A stretch of 46,731 bases of DNA from Oscillospiraceae bacterium (GCA_902780565.1 CACZGD010000002.1:1-46731), one strand, 5' to 3'. Counted from the stretch's first letter, positions 16,931 through 25,101 are shown. Numbers and translations: made by a program. Notes: generated from the letters alone by a model not told the origin.

Positions 16931-18057
16931 GCGTCGCAGATCTCCGCCAGATACACCGCGCAGTCGTGCGCGCCGACCTGCGTGAACAGGCTTTCCTTGC
17001 ACACGCCCTCGTCCTCGCCCGTGAAGACGTTGAACAGGCGCAGGCCCTTGCCCACGTTCACCGGCACGCCGATGTTTTCGAGCGGCAGCCACGCGCGGTG
17101 ATCGCGGTCCGTGAAGTTCGTACACATGATGGCGAGCTGATTGTCGCTGAGCACGCGGACGTAAATGTTCTTCTGATTGTTGCCGTCGTGCTTCGCGATG
17201 AAGGGCGGTCTGCCCTCCTCATCCTGATTGATGCGCAGCAGATGCTTGTTCGTGACGAGCTTTAAGGTGACATCGTTGATCTTCCGCACGTCGCAGCCGA
17301 GCATCAGGGGCGCGGCGAACATGCACCAAAGGGAGAACTGCAGGCGGTATTCGGTATCGGTGCAGCCGGTGGAGCCCACGTTGCCCTGCGAGTACATGCC
17401 GACGGTGAGCATATCGATATCGTTGAAGCAGCCGGGCGCGGAATAGACGAAGTTATCGAGCTGGCTGAGGAAAATATCGCGGAAGGAGACGAAGTTATCG
17501 CAGATATCGCCGGTGGAGCGGTACATTCCCGCGCCGGTGGAGCGGATCCACTTATGCACGTCGTCGCAGCCCCAGTTGCAGGCGGAGAGCATGATATCCC
17601 GTCCGCTGCTTCTGAGCGCCATGCTCATTTTGCGGTAAAGCAGGGGGCCGTCCGCGTTTTCGGGCTTGTAGCAGTAGTCGTATTTCAGGAAGTCCGCGCC
17701 GTAGTCGGCGAAGGTCTTCGCATCCAGATACTCATGATCGAAGGAGCCGGGGTAATCGGCGCAGGTGCGCACGCCCGCGCAGGAATACATACCGAACTTC
17801 ATGCCCTTAGCGTGCACGTAGTCGCTGACGTCCTTCATGCCGTTCGGGAATTTGACGGGATCCGGCACGATGCGGTCCGTTTCGGGATCGCGGCGGCGCT
17901 TGGACCAGCAGTCGTCGATCACAAGATACTCGTAGCCCGCGTCCACAAGGCCCTTTTCGACCATGGCGTCGGCGGTCTGCTTGATCATATCGGCGGAGAT
18001 GTTCTCACCGAAGGTATTCCAGGTGTTGAAGCCCATAGGCGGTTTTTTGGGGAACAT
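16927..18057 (-). CDS. Alpha-galactosidase, glycoside hydrolase family 27
   Basis: Hydrolyses terminal alpha-galactosides (melibiose, raffinose-family sugars, galactomannan side chains). The 376 residues start MFPKKPPMGFNTWNTFGENI, the GH27 opening motif, and continue with YEYLVIDDCWSKRRRD. The catalytic nucleophile is Asp127 in FLKYDYCY, and the acid/base is Asp184 in STGDICD. LMLGCDVRKI closes the barrel and a beta-sandwich C-terminal domain follows. No signal peptide is present, so it acts on imported oligosaccharides in the cytoplasm. The ATG at 18057 is preceded by AAAGGAGG. The family also contains alpha-N-acetylgalactosaminidases and isomaltodextranases, so exact specificity is inferred. 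Confidence 0.93.
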   Translation of the reverse strand: MFPKKPPMGFNTWNTFGENISADMIKQTADAMVEKGLVDAGYEYLVIDDCWSKRRRDPETDRIVPDPVKFPNGMKDVSDYVHAKGMKFGMYSCAGVRTCADYPGSFDHEYLDAKTFADYGADFLKYDYCYKPENADGPLLYRKMSMALRSSGRDIMLSACNWGCDDVHKWIRSTGAGMYRSTGDICDNFVSFRDIFLSQLDNFVYSAPGCFNDIDMLTVGMYSQGNVGSTGCTDTEYRLQFSLWCMFAAPLMLGCDVRKINDVTLKLVTNKHLLRINQDEEGRPPFIAKHDGNNQKNIYVRVLSDNQLAIMCTNFTDRDHRAWLPLENIGVPVNVGKGLRLFNVFTGEDEGVCKESLFTQVGAHDCAVYLAEICDA

Positions 18058-18085
18058 AAAACGACCTCCTTTATTTGGTGATTCC

Positions 18086-18114
18086 AGTATAGCATACGAA
18101 AACGCGCCTTGCAA
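18086..18114 (-). promoter_or_regulatory. Sigma-A-like promoter for the GH27 gene
   Basis: Minus strand TTGCAA (18109-18114), 17-bp spacer ending TATGC, TATACT (18086-18091). It faces the divergent Mrp promoter about 50 bp away. No operator palindrome is obvious between them. Confidence 0.7.
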
Positions 18115-18160
18115 GAGGAAGCGCCGAATCGTTCACAAAAACGTTAAATTCAGCTTGCCC

Positions 18161-18188
18161 TTGACTTTCGCGCGGTTTTGTATATAAT
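18161..18188 (+). promoter_or_regulatory. Sigma-A-like promoter for the Mrp-family gene
   Basis: TTGACT (18161-18166), 16-bp spacer, TATAAT (18183-18188), about 50 bp before the chosen start codon. Confidence 0.75.
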
Positions 18189-18238
18189 AGTATCGTATAA
18201 TTACAGATATGAAAACAAAGAATGGAGCGAAATCGAAA

Positions 18239-19051
18239 ATGAGCTGCAACAACGACTGTTCCAACTGCGCGTCCAAGTGCGACAAGGCGGATCTCCGCGA
18301 GCCGCAAAACGCCATGTCCGATATCAAGAACGTGATCGCCGTGGTCTCCGGCAAGGGGGGCGTGGGCAAAAGCCTGATCACGTCGCTGCTCGCCGTGTAC
18401 GCAAAGCGCGAGGGGTTCGAGACCGCGATCATCGACGCGGATATCACCGGCCCCTCCATCCCCAACGCCTTCGGCATACACGAGCGCGCCGAGGGCACCG
18501 ACCTTGGGATCGTGCCCGCCGTGACGAATACCGGCATCAAAATGATGAGCCTGAACCTCCTGCTGGAGGATGAGGGCGCGCCGGTGGTCTGGCGCGGTCC
18601 CGTGATCGCGGGCGCGGTCAAACAGTTCTGGACCGACGTGATGTGGAACGACGTAGACTTCATGTTCGTGGATATGCCGCCCGGCACCGGCGACGTGCCG
18701 CTGACCGTGTTCCAGAGCCTGCCCGTGAAGGGCATTGTGATCGTGACGAGCCCGCAGGAGCTGGTGGGCATGATCGTGAGCAAGGCGATCCGCATGGCGA
18801 AGCTGATGGATATTCCGGTGCTCGGGATCGTGGAGAACTTCTCCTTCTTCGAGTGCCCGGACTGCGGCAAGCGCCACGAGATCTTCGGGCCCTCCCACCT
18901 CGACGAGGTCGCGAAGGAATTCGGGATCGGCCTGACCGCCCGCCTGCCCATCAACCCCAAATTCGCCGCCGCCGCGGACAAGGGTATGCTTGAGCTTGCG
19001 GACGTGCCGGAGATGGAGGCCTTTACGAAGAAGCTGCTGGATGCGGAGTAA
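18239..19051 (+). CDS. Mrp/NBP35-family iron-sulfur carrier ATPase
   Basis: P-loop ATPase of the ApbC/Mrp family, which binds and transfers [4Fe-4S] clusters to client proteins. The 270-residue form from the ATG at 18239 begins MSCNNDCSNCASKC, a short Cys-rich N-terminus common in Clostridia Mrp proteins. The deviant Walker A GKGGVGKS follows at about 38-45, then DADITGPSIPNAFG, MPPGTGDVPLTV, and a C-terminal CPDCGKRHEIFG with the CxxC that holds the bridging cluster. GGAG lies 11 bases upstream. An in-frame ATG at 18209 is possible but lacks a ribosome site. Monocistronic, with its own promoter and terminator. Confidence 0.93.
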   Translation: MSCNNDCSNCASKCDKADLREPQNAMSDIKNVIAVVSGKGGVGKSLITSLLAVYAKREGFETAIIDADITGPSIPNAFGIHERAEGTDLGIVPAVTNTGIKMMSLNLLLEDEGAPVVWRGPVIAGAVKQFWTDVMWNDVDFMFVDMPPGTGDVPLTVFQSLPVKGIVIVTSPQELVGMIVSKAIRMAKLMDIPVLGIVENFSFFECPDCGKRHEIFGPSHLDEVAKEFGIGLTARLPINPKFAAAADKGMLELADVPEMEAFTKKLLDAE

Positions 19052-19069
19052 GAGAAAAAAGAGACAAAG

Positions 19070-19103
19070 AACCGGCTGTGATGCGCAGCCGGTTCGTTTT
19101 TTA
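19070..19103 (+). terminator. Terminator after the Mrp-family gene
   Basis: Ten-base-pair stem GAACCGGCTG/CAGCCGGTTC with a short loop, then a six-T run. An A-rich run on its other side may let it also stop the convergent isomerase transcript that ends at 19107. Confidence 0.9.
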
Positions 19104-19106
19104 CCT

Positions 19107-20585
19107 TCAGCAGAAGGGGTTCTCCGTGGGATACGGCAGGGTCTTCGGACGGTTATAGGCGATATCGCCGACGCCGAGGAAGCGGAAGACCTCGAACAGC
19201 GCCTTGCCGTAATGCCCGAACGCCACCGCGCCGTGGTGCGGATAGTGCTTTTCGATCAGCACGTGGCGGTAGAAGCGCCCCATTTCGGGGATGGCGAACA
19301 CGCCGATGCCGCCGAAGGAGCCGGTGGGCACGTCCAGGACCTCGCCCTGCGCGATATAGCTGCGCAGAACGCCCTCGCTGTCGCACTGCAGGCGGAAGAA
19401 GGTGATCTCCCCTGCCGCGATGTCGCCCTCCAGCGTGCCGCGGGTGAAATCGGGCTCGCTGCCGGCGGGCTCCAGCAGACGGTGCTGGATGAGCTGATAC
19501 TTGACCGCGCGGTCCGCGCACATCTTGCAGGACGGCGTGTTGCCGCAGTGGAACGCCATAAACGTATCCGTCAGCGCGTAGCCGGTCTTGCCCCTGATCT
19601 CCGCCTCATACAGAGAGGCGGGCACGGAGTTGTTGATATCCAGCAGCGTCACCGCGTCGCCGGACACGCACGCGCCGATATACTCGGACAGCGCGCCGTA
19701 GATATCCACCTCGCACGCGACCGGAATGCCGCGGGACGCCAGACGGGAGTTGACGTAGCAGGGCTCGAAGCCGAACTGCTCCGGGAACGCGGGCCAGCAT
19801 TTATCCGCAAACGCGACGTATTTGCGCGCGCCCTTGTGCTGCTCTGCCCAGTCAAGGAGCGTCAGCTCGAACTGCGCCATGCGGGGCAGGAGCTTCGGAT
19901 AGGAGTTGCCCTTCACGCCCAGCTCCGCCGCCATATCCTCACACACCGCGGGGATGCGGGGATCCTCCGCGTGCGCCTTATAGGAGACCAGCAGGTCCAG
20001 CTCGCTGTTTTCCTCGATCTCCACGCCGAGCTCGTAAAGGCCCTTGATGGGCGCGTTGCAGGCGAAGAAATCCTGCGGACGGGGACCGAAGGTGATGATC
20101 TTGAGGTTCATGACGCCGATCACCGCGCGGGCGACGGGGACGAAGTCCGCGATCATGGCCGCGATATCCGCCGCCGTGCCGACGGGATAGGACGGGATGT
20201 AGCCGCGCAGATGCCGCATGGCAAGGTTATAGGAGCAGTTGAGCATACCGCAGTAGGCGTCGCCGCGCCCGTTGATCAGGTCGCCGTCGCCCTCCGCCGC
20301 CGCGACGAACATACAGGGACCGTCAAAATACTTCGCGATCAGGGTCTCGGGCGTTTCGGGACCGAAGTTGCCGAGAAAGACCACCAGCGCGTTGCAGTCC
20401 GCCGCCTTGACGTCGGCGACGGCCTTCAGCATGTCCGCCTCGTTTTCCACGGTGACGGGGCACTCGTAAAGCCCGCCCTTGCAAAGCGCGGCGATCGCGG
20501 CGCGGCGCCGGACGGAAAGCTCGATGGGGAAGCAGTCGCGGCTGACCGCGATCAGACCCAGTTTGACCTCAGGGATGTTGTTCAT
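19107..20585 (-). CDS. L-fucose/L-arabinose isomerase family protein
   Basis: A 492-residue protein of the FucI/AraA-like superfamily, which interconverts aldoses and ketoses with Mn2+. Recognisable features: the N-terminal Rossmann-like half (MNNIPEVKLGLIAVSRDCFP, ALVVFLGNFGPETP), the central GYIPSYPVGTAADI, and the active-site half with ACEVDIYGALSEY (Glu/Asp metal ligands), DINN and MAFHCGNTPSC (His ligand). It overlaps the upstream sugar kinase by ATGA, which makes an isomerase-kinase catabolic pair. The true substrate is not certain; the family in Clostridia acts on fucose, arabinose or rarer sugars. No dedicated transporter or aldolase is in the window. Confidence 0.82.
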   Translation of the reverse strand: MNNIPEVKLGLIAVSRDCFPIELSVRRRAAIAALCKGGLYECPVTVENEADMLKAVADVKAADCNALVVFLGNFGPETPETLIAKYFDGPCMFVAAAEGDGDLINGRGDAYCGMLNCSYNLAMRHLRGYIPSYPVGTAADIAAMIADFVPVARAVIGVMNLKIITFGPRPQDFFACNAPIKGLYELGVEIEENSELDLLVSYKAHAEDPRIPAVCEDMAAELGVKGNSYPKLLPRMAQFELTLLDWAEQHKGARKYVAFADKCWPAFPEQFGFEPCYVNSRLASRGIPVACEVDIYGALSEYIGACVSGDAVTLLDINNSVPASLYEAEIRGKTGYALTDTFMAFHCGNTPSCKMCADRAVKYQLIQHRLLEPAGSEPDFTRGTLEGDIAAGEITFFRLQCDSEGVLRSYIAQGEVLDVPTGSFGGIGVFAIPEMGRFYRHVLIEKHYPHHGAVAFGHYGKALFEVFRFLGVGDIAYNRPKTLPYPTENPFC

Positions 20586-21994
20586 GAATGTTCCTCCTTA
20601 TAAAACGCTTTCAGCATCGGATACAAAGTTTGGTATTTGCGGTATTTCCGGTCGTAGACCGCCGTTCTCGCGGGGTCCGGCGCAACGGTATCGCGCACCG
20701 TCGGCGTGACTGTGAAGGGCTCCCCTGCCGCCTCCGCCGCCAGCGCCGCGGCGCCGAGGGCGGGTCCCTCCGTTTCGATCACCTGCAGCCCGACGCCCAG
20801 CACGTCGGCAAGGATCCGCATCCACACGCGGCTTTTCGCGCCGCCGCCGCAGACCGTGGCGGTCCTGACGGGTTCGGGACACAGGGACAGGCAGTCGCGG
20901 ATCGCAAACGAAACGCCCTCCATTACCGCGTGGGCAAGGTCCAGGCGCGTGGTGCTGTGCGTCAGCCCCAGGAACGCGCCGCGCACGTCCCCGTCGTTAT
21001 GCGGGCAGCGCTCGCCGGACAGATAGGGCATGAAATACACGCCGTTTTCGGGGCGGACGGCCGTTTCCCACTCGCCGTAGTCCGCCCGCAGGATCTCTTC
21101 CGTCAGCCACTTGTTGGCGGACGCCGCCGTGAGGATGCAGCCCATCAGGTGCCAGTGCCCGTTTGCGTGGCAGAACGAATGCAGAGCGGGATTGGACGTG
21201 CGCACGAAGCCGTCCGTCGGCAGGAACACGGTCCCGCTGGTGCCGAGGGAGACGTTGCACAGCCCGCTCGTCACGGTGCCGGTGCCGACCGCGGCCGCGG
21301 CGTTATCCCCTGCGCCGGCCGCCACGGCGGCGTCCAGCCCGAACAGGGTCGTTCTGCCGATTGCTTCGCCGCTTTCATAAACGGTCGGGAGCATGCTTTC
21401 GTCGATCCCGAGCAGGGCGAGCATTTCGGGCGACCAGCGGCGGTTTTCCACGTCGAAATACAGGGTGCCGGACGCGTCGCTGACGTCCGTTGCGAATACG
21501 CCCGTGAGCTTCAGGTTGATATAGTCCTTCGGCAGGCAGATGCGGGCGCAGCGGGCGAAGACCTCCGGCTCGTGCCGCCGGACCCAGAGGACCTTCGGCG
21601 CGGTGAAGCCCGCGAAGGCGATGTTGCCGGTCCTGCCGTGCAGGGTCTCCCTGCCGATCTCCTCGTTCAGATACCGCGTTTCGGCCTCGGTGCGGGTATC
21701 GTTCCACAAAATGGCGGGCCGCAGGACCCGGTCGTTTTCATCCAGCATCACGAGCCCGTGCATCTGCCCCGCGACGGCGACGCCGCCGACCTGTTCGCGG
21801 TCCACGCCGGTCAGCAAACGCGCCATGCCGGTCTCAACGCCCGTCCACCAGTCCTCCGGCGACTGTTCGCTCCAGTGCGGATGCGGATAGGAAATCGGAT
21901 AGGACTCCGACACCGTTCTGATCGTCCGCCCGGTCCCGTCCGTGAGCATCAGCTTGATGGCGGAGGTGCCGAGATCGATCCCGATATAATACAC
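20582..21994 (-). CDS. FGGY-family sugar kinase, xylulokinase-like
   Basis: ATP-dependent ketose kinase. From the GTG at 21994 the protein has 470 residues and begins with the phosphate-1 motif YYIGIDLGTSAIKLML, followed by HWSEQSPEDWW, GQMHGLVMLDEND, AILWNDTRTEAE (catalytic region), GAGDNAAAAVGTG and the adenosine motif TVCGGGAKSRVWMRILADVLG. These match xylulokinase (XylB), which makes xylulose 5-phosphate. I prefer the GTG start because GAGGTG lies 6 bases ahead of it. The ATG at 22015 has no site. Pairing with a fucose/arabinose-isomerase-like partner leaves room for ribulokinase or fuculokinase activity. Confidence 0.85.
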   Translation of the reverse strand: MYYIGIDLGTSAIKLMLTDGTGRTIRTVSESYPISYPHPHWSEQSPEDWWTGVETGMARLLTGVDREQVGGVAVAGQMHGLVMLDENDRVLRPAILWNDTRTEAETRYLNEEIGRETLHGRTGNIAFAGFTAPKVLWVRRHEPEVFARCARICLPKDYINLKLTGVFATDVSDASGTLYFDVENRRWSPEMLALLGIDESMLPTVYESGEAIGRTTLFGLDAAVAAGAGDNAAAAVGTGTVTSGLCNVSLGTSGTVFLPTDGFVRTSNPALHSFCHANGHWHLMGCILTAASANKWLTEEILRADYGEWETAVRPENGVYFMPYLSGERCPHNDGDVRGAFLGLTHSTTRLDLAHAVMEGVSFAIRDCLSLCPEPVRTATVCGGGAKSRVWMRILADVLGVGLQVIETEGPALGAAALAAEAAGEPFTVTPTVRDTVAPDPARTAVYDRKYRKYQTLYPMLKAFYKEEHS

Positions 21995-22051
21995 AGCGTT
22001 CACCTCTTCTGTCATTTCATCGTATTATAAAAGAACAACGTCAAATAGAAC

Positions 22052-22879
22052 TCAGTCCCGCGCGGGCACAAAGGTTTCCAGCGCCCGAGCGACCTGCTCC
22101 AGGAATTTCGCGGTCGCCTGCCGGCTGACCTCCCGCTTCGGAAACAGCATATCGAAGCCGTGCACGTCCGTGGGGTAGACGTCCGCGACCGCCGGGACGC
22201 CCGCCTGCCGCAGGTTCTTCACGTACTGCAGCGTTTCGGCGTAAAACGGCTCCCCGTCCCCGACGAAGGTATAGCAAGGCGGCAGCCCGGAATAGTCCGT
22301 CTGCCGGGCGGGGGACGCGTAGGGCGAGACGTTTTTGTGCGCGTCGGCGCGCAGATAGAGCCGCCAGCCGACGTGGTTGCGGCGGGTGTTCCAGATCTTG
22401 CCGTGATTTTTATAGGAAGACACGGTGTCCAGATTCGAGAGCATGGGATACAGCGGAAGCTGGAACGCGATCTTCACGTCGCCGCGGTCCCGCGCCATCA
22501 TGCAAACAGCGGCGGCCAGCCCGCCCCCGGCGCTTTCGCCGCCGACCAGCAGCCGCCCGCGCGCGAAGCCGAATTCCGCCGCGTGCAGATCCATATACCG
22601 CAGCACGGTATAGCAGTCCTCCGCCGCCGCGGGATACGGACGGATCAGCGCCAACGTATAGCCCGGGGAGACGACCACCGCGCCGAATTCCCGCACGAGA
22701 TCCACCGCGCGGGACATGAAGACCATTTCCTTCATACCGAGCATATAGCCGCCGCCGTGGATCCACAGGACCCCGGGGGCGTTTGCAGCGGGCGTTTTCG
22801 GACGCAGAACCAGCGCGGGGACGCTCCCCACGCGGATCTTTTCGCTGATCACGGAATCATCCGGCCAAAAACGGATCAT
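22052..22879 (-). CDS. Alpha/beta-hydrolase esterase (HSL/acetyl-esterase type)
   Basis: A 275-residue cytoplasmic esterase. WIHGGGYMLG at residues 39-48 is the HGGG oxyanion-hole motif of the hormone-sensitive-lipase family, and GGESAGG at 113-119 carries the nucleophile Ser116. VGDGEPFY supplies the probable acidic residue and HGFDMLF the catalytic His. No signal peptide is present. Near the sugar kinase and isomerase it could deacetylate imported sugars, but that is inference. A GGAGGGGG site lies before the ATG, and the preceding small peptide gene ends 23 bp upstream. Confidence 0.88.
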   Translation of the reverse strand: MIRFWPDDSVISEKIRVGSVPALVLRPKTPAANAPGVLWIHGGGYMLGMKEMVFMSRAVDLVREFGAVVVSPGYTLALIRPYPAAAEDCYTVLRYMDLHAAEFGFARGRLLVGGESAGGGLAAAVCMMARDRGDVKIAFQLPLYPMLSNLDTVSSYKNHGKIWNTRRNHVGWRLYLRADAHKNVSPYASPARQTDYSGLPPCYTFVGDGEPFYAETLQYVKNLRQAGVPAVADVYPTDVHGFDMLFPKREVSRQATAKFLEQVARALETFVPARD

Positions 22880-22902
22880 GGGATCCCCCTCCGGTTACGC
22901 GC

Positions 22903-22977
22903 TCACGCCTTCACCGGCAGCCAGTTCGTGAGCAGGATATAAAACGCTTTCAGGATGTTGAGCAGTTTTTCAAACAT
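22903..22977 (-). CDS. 24-residue hydrophobic peptide gene within the operon
   Basis: The peptide begins MFEKLLNILKAFYILL and ends NWLPVKA. It forms one hydrophobic, amphipathic helix with a Lys near each end. The ATG at 22977 has AGAAGG 8 bases upstream. The gene occupies the gap between the PNPOx-like gene (18 bp away) and the esterase (23 bp away) in the same direction, leaving almost no other spacer, which supports real translation. Such short single-helix peptides may associate with membranes or bind a partner protein, or they may be toxin-like. No family is recognised. Confidence 0.55.
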   Translation of the reverse strand: MFEKLLNILKAFYILLTNWLPVKA

Positions 22978-22995
22978 GATTTTCGCCTTCTCTCT

Positions 22996-23391
22996 TTACG
23001 CCAGCACGACGGGCGGCGCGGTGAAGGAATAACGCGTGCAGTGCGCGTCCTCAAGAGAGAGGACCTCGAAGATCCCGTCCCCGACGGCGTACATGGCCTT
23101 GAGCCCCTCGTTCTGCTCCAGCATCGCGGCTCTCGCCTCGTCCCGGTCGTCGCGCTTTGCAGTCGCCGTCAGGCGGATCCAGGTCCCGTCCGGCGCGGCG
23201 CCGCTGATCTCGATTTTCGGGCAGGCAAGCATCTGCCGATAGCAGTCCTTTTTATTGTTCGTACACAGATACGTCTTGCCGTCAAATTCCGCCGCGGCGC
23301 CGAACGGCCGCACGTGCGGCTGCCCCTGCGCATCCACGGTCGCCACGTAAAACACGCCGACCCGTCTGAGCTCCTCTGTGATCGCAAGCAT
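22996..23391 (-). CDS. Pyridoxamine 5'-phosphate oxidase-like (FMN-binding split barrel) protein
   Basis: A 131-residue split-barrel protein: MLAITEELRRVGVFYVATVDAQGQPHVRPFGAAAEFDGKTYLCTNNKKDCY is typical of the small Clostridia PNPOx-like proteins that bind FMN or F420-like cofactors. IEISGAAPDGTWIRLTATA and a DAHCTRYSF end complete the barrel. These are usually annotated as general flavoprotein reductases rather than true PdxH, and the biological substrate is unknown. First gene behind the promoter at 23425-23453, with GGAGGG 7 bases before the ATG. Confidence 0.85.
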   Translation of the reverse strand: MLAITEELRRVGVFYVATVDAQGQPHVRPFGAAAEFDGKTYLCTNNKKDCYRQMLACPKIEISGAAPDGTWIRLTATAKRDDRDEARAAMLEQNEGLKAMYAVGDGIFEVLSLEDAHCTRYSFTAPPVVLA

Positions 23392-23424
23392 TGCAGATCC
23401 CTCCGTTTTTGTTTTATCATATGT

Positions 23425-23453
23425 ATTATAACGCCCCGGCGGGTCGGACGCAA
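23425..23453 (-). promoter_or_regulatory. Sigma-A-like promoter for the PNPOx-peptide-esterase operon
   Basis: Minus strand TTGCGT (23448-23453), 17-bp spacer, TATAAT (23425-23430), 34 bp before the start codon. It may drive the genes down to the isomerase at 19107, since no good promoter or terminator is seen between them. Confidence 0.65.
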
Positions 23454-23566
23454 GCCCTATTTTGTCCGTTTCGGGATTTCCGGGACCGCCCCGGACAGGA
23501 TTTGGGGGCGATACGTAAGCTTTTATAAACTTTTATAAAGTTTTTTTCAAAAAACAAAAAAATCAC

Positions 23567-23595
23567 TTGACTTTTTCCTCGATTGGTGCTAATAT
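23567..23595 (+). promoter_or_regulatory. Promoter of tRNA-Arg
   Basis: TTGACT (23567-23572), 17-bp spacer, TAATAT (23590-23595), 25 bp before the mature tRNA 5' end. The AT-rich sequence just upstream (23521-23566, with two CTTTTATAAA-like repeats) could act as an UP element. Confidence 0.75.
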
Positions 23596-23619
23596 ACCAT
23601 AGTGTTCGGTAACGGACCT

Positions 23620-23696
23620 GCGCTGATAGCTCAGCTGGATAGAGTAACTGGCTACGAACCAGTAGGTCGGGGGTTCGAGTCCCTTTCAGCGCGCCA
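23620..23696 (+). tRNA. tRNA-Arg (anticodon ACG)
   Basis: A full cloverleaf can be drawn. Acceptor GCGCTGA pairs with TCAGCGC. The D arm follows, then the anticodon stem ACTGG/CCAGT with loop CTACGAA (anticodon ACG, A34 expected to become inosine by TadA). The T arm contains GGTTCGAGTCC, the discriminator is G, and the CCA is encoded. Length is 77 with CCA. Confidence 0.96.
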
Positions 23697-23701
23697 TGCA
23701 T

Positions 23702-23745
23702 AAAGCCCTGTGATCTGAGTCGGATCCCGGGGCTTTTTGTTGTTT
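23702..23745 (+). terminator. Terminator after tRNA-Arg
   Basis: AGCCCTGTGATC pairs with GATCCCGGGGCT (one mismatch, one G.U) around a 7-base loop, followed by TTTTTGTTGTTT. The 140 bp from here to the next gene show only a GGAGG ribosome site near 23872 and no clear promoter. Confidence 0.75.
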
Positions 23746-23886
23746 ACGGACAAAAACAGGTACAATTCACAAAAAATGCGAAGGCGCCGCAAAAAGCTTC
23801 ACGTTACTTTGTGTGGCGTTGAATTGGTTTTCGCTGTGTTTTTTTCTTAGATTACAGCCGGGATCCCGGCAGGAGGACGTAAAGCC

Positions 23887-24927
23887 ATGAATATCGAAAC
23901 AATCGACAAAAACTTTTCACAGACGGTCCCGGGGGACGGGGGGACGGTGTTTTTTGACGTTTCGTCGCCGCCGTTCACGGTGCACGGGCTCATGCGGGAC
24001 GAAACCGGCTATTACCGCCTGCCGCACCGCATCGCGGAGCAAACGAACACGGGCGTGGCGGCGCTGAACCTGCACACGGCGGGCGGGCGCGTCCGTTTTT
24101 GCACGGACGCGGACAGAATCGTCCTGCGCGCGGCAATGCGGTCGGTCGCCAAAATGCCGCATTTCGCGCTGACAGGCTCGGCGGGCTTCGACCTGTATGC
24201 CGACGGCGTTTACAGGGGGACCTTCGTGCCGCCGATGGATCTTGAAACCGGCTACACCGCCGCGCTGGACCTCGGCAAGGGCGGGCTGCGGGAGATCACC
24301 GTGCACTTTCCGCTTTACAGCGGGGTGACGAAGCTCGAGCTCGGCTTCCCCGCCGGGAGCCGCCTGACGCCGGCGGCGCCCTATGCAACGCCCCTGCCCG
24401 TGGTGTATTACGGCTCCTCCATCACACAGGGGGGCTGCGCCTCGCGCCCCGGCAACGCCTATCAGAACGTCCTGTCCCGGCTTCTGTCGTGCGACCACCT
24501 GAATCTCGGGTTCTCCGGCAGCGCATTGGGCGAAGCGCGCATGGCGGACTATATCGCGGGGCTTGCCATGTCCGCCTTCGTGCTGGACTACGATCACAAC
24601 GCGCCGACGCCCACGCATCTGCGCCGGACGCACGCGGCGTTTTTTGCGGCGGTGCGGGAAAGGAACCCCACCCTGCCCATCCTGCTGCTCTCCCGCCCGC
24701 AGCCGAATCCGAACGACGAGGAGCTGGAACGCCGCGAGATCATCCGGCACACGTGGGAGACCGCTGCGCGAAACGGCGACGAACACGTCTTTTTCATTGA
24801 CGGCGCGGACATGCTGCGTCTGTTCGGCGGCGACGGCGGGACCGTGGACAACTGCCACCCGAACGACCTGGGCTTTGCCTGCATGGCGCAGGCCCTTTTA
24901 CCCGTGCTGAAAGCGGTCTTGCGCTGA
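23887..24927 (+). CDS. SGNH/GDSL-family hydrolase with N-terminal beta-sandwich
   Basis: A 346-residue two-domain esterase. Residues 1-165 form a beta-rich domain (HGLMRDETGYYRLPHR, VRFCTDADRIVLRAAM, GFDLYADGVYRGTF). Residues 170-346 form the SGNH hydrolase: block I VVYYGSSITQGGCAS with the nucleophile Ser, a block with Gly NLGFSGSALGEARM, LDYDHNAPT, and the C-terminal DNCHPNDLGF with catalytic Asp and His. This architecture occurs in Clostridia and Bacteroides carbohydrate esterases that remove acetyl groups from glycans. No signal peptide is visible, so it is probably cytoplasmic. The ribosome site is AGGAGG 10 bases upstream. Monocistronic between two terminators. Confidence 0.88.
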   Translation: MNIETIDKNFSQTVPGDGGTVFFDVSSPPFTVHGLMRDETGYYRLPHRIAEQTNTGVAALNLHTAGGRVRFCTDADRIVLRAAMRSVAKMPHFALTGSAGFDLYADGVYRGTFVPPMDLETGYTAALDLGKGGLREITVHFPLYSGVTKLELGFPAGSRLTPAAPYATPLPVVYYGSSITQGGCASRPGNAYQNVLSRLLSCDHLNLGFSGSALGEARMADYIAGLAMSAFVLDYDHNAPTPTHLRRTHAAFFAAVRERNPTLPILLLSRPQPNPNDEELERREIIRHTWETAARNGDEHVFFIDGADMLRLFGGDGGTVDNCHPNDLGFACMAQALLPVLKAVLR

Positions 24928-24985
24928 CGCGCTTCGTTGCCCCGTTCCCCGTTCGGGAGGGCAAGGGACCGAAATACAGATATCC

Positions 24986-25017
24986 GCCTGTCCGGCGCGT
25001 CCGGACGGGCTTTTTTT
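24986..25017 (+). terminator. Terminator after the SGNH hydrolase gene
   Basis: Ten-base-pair stem GCCTGTCCGG/CCGGACGGGC (one G.U), 5-base loop CGCGT, then seven T residues. Confidence 0.9.
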
Positions 25018-25071
25018 GACCGTCCGCACCGCATCATCCCGGACGGCTGCATACGGTTTTAACAAATCCGC

Positions 25072-25101
25072 TTGCGCAGCCGTCTGTTTTTATGGTATAA
25101 T
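25072..25101 (+). promoter_or_regulatory. Upstream promoter candidate of the LytTR two-component operon
   Basis: TTGCGC (25072-25077), 18-bp spacer ending TATGG, TATAAT (25096-25101). It would give a 225-base leader that crosses the repeat sites at 25201-25231 and two short hairpins whose loops contain TTTCGTTCC. Confidence 0.5.

Noticed and set aside
22016..22051. Promoter directly in front of the sugar kinase
   Set aside because: A TATAAT is present on the minus strand (22024-22029), but the only TTGACG lies 9 bp away, far too close for a -35. No other -35 fits.
25072..25101. AgrD-type autoinducer peptide gene near the sensor kinase
   Set aside because: No short ORF with a ribosome site and no AgrB-like membrane protease is found around the two-component genes.
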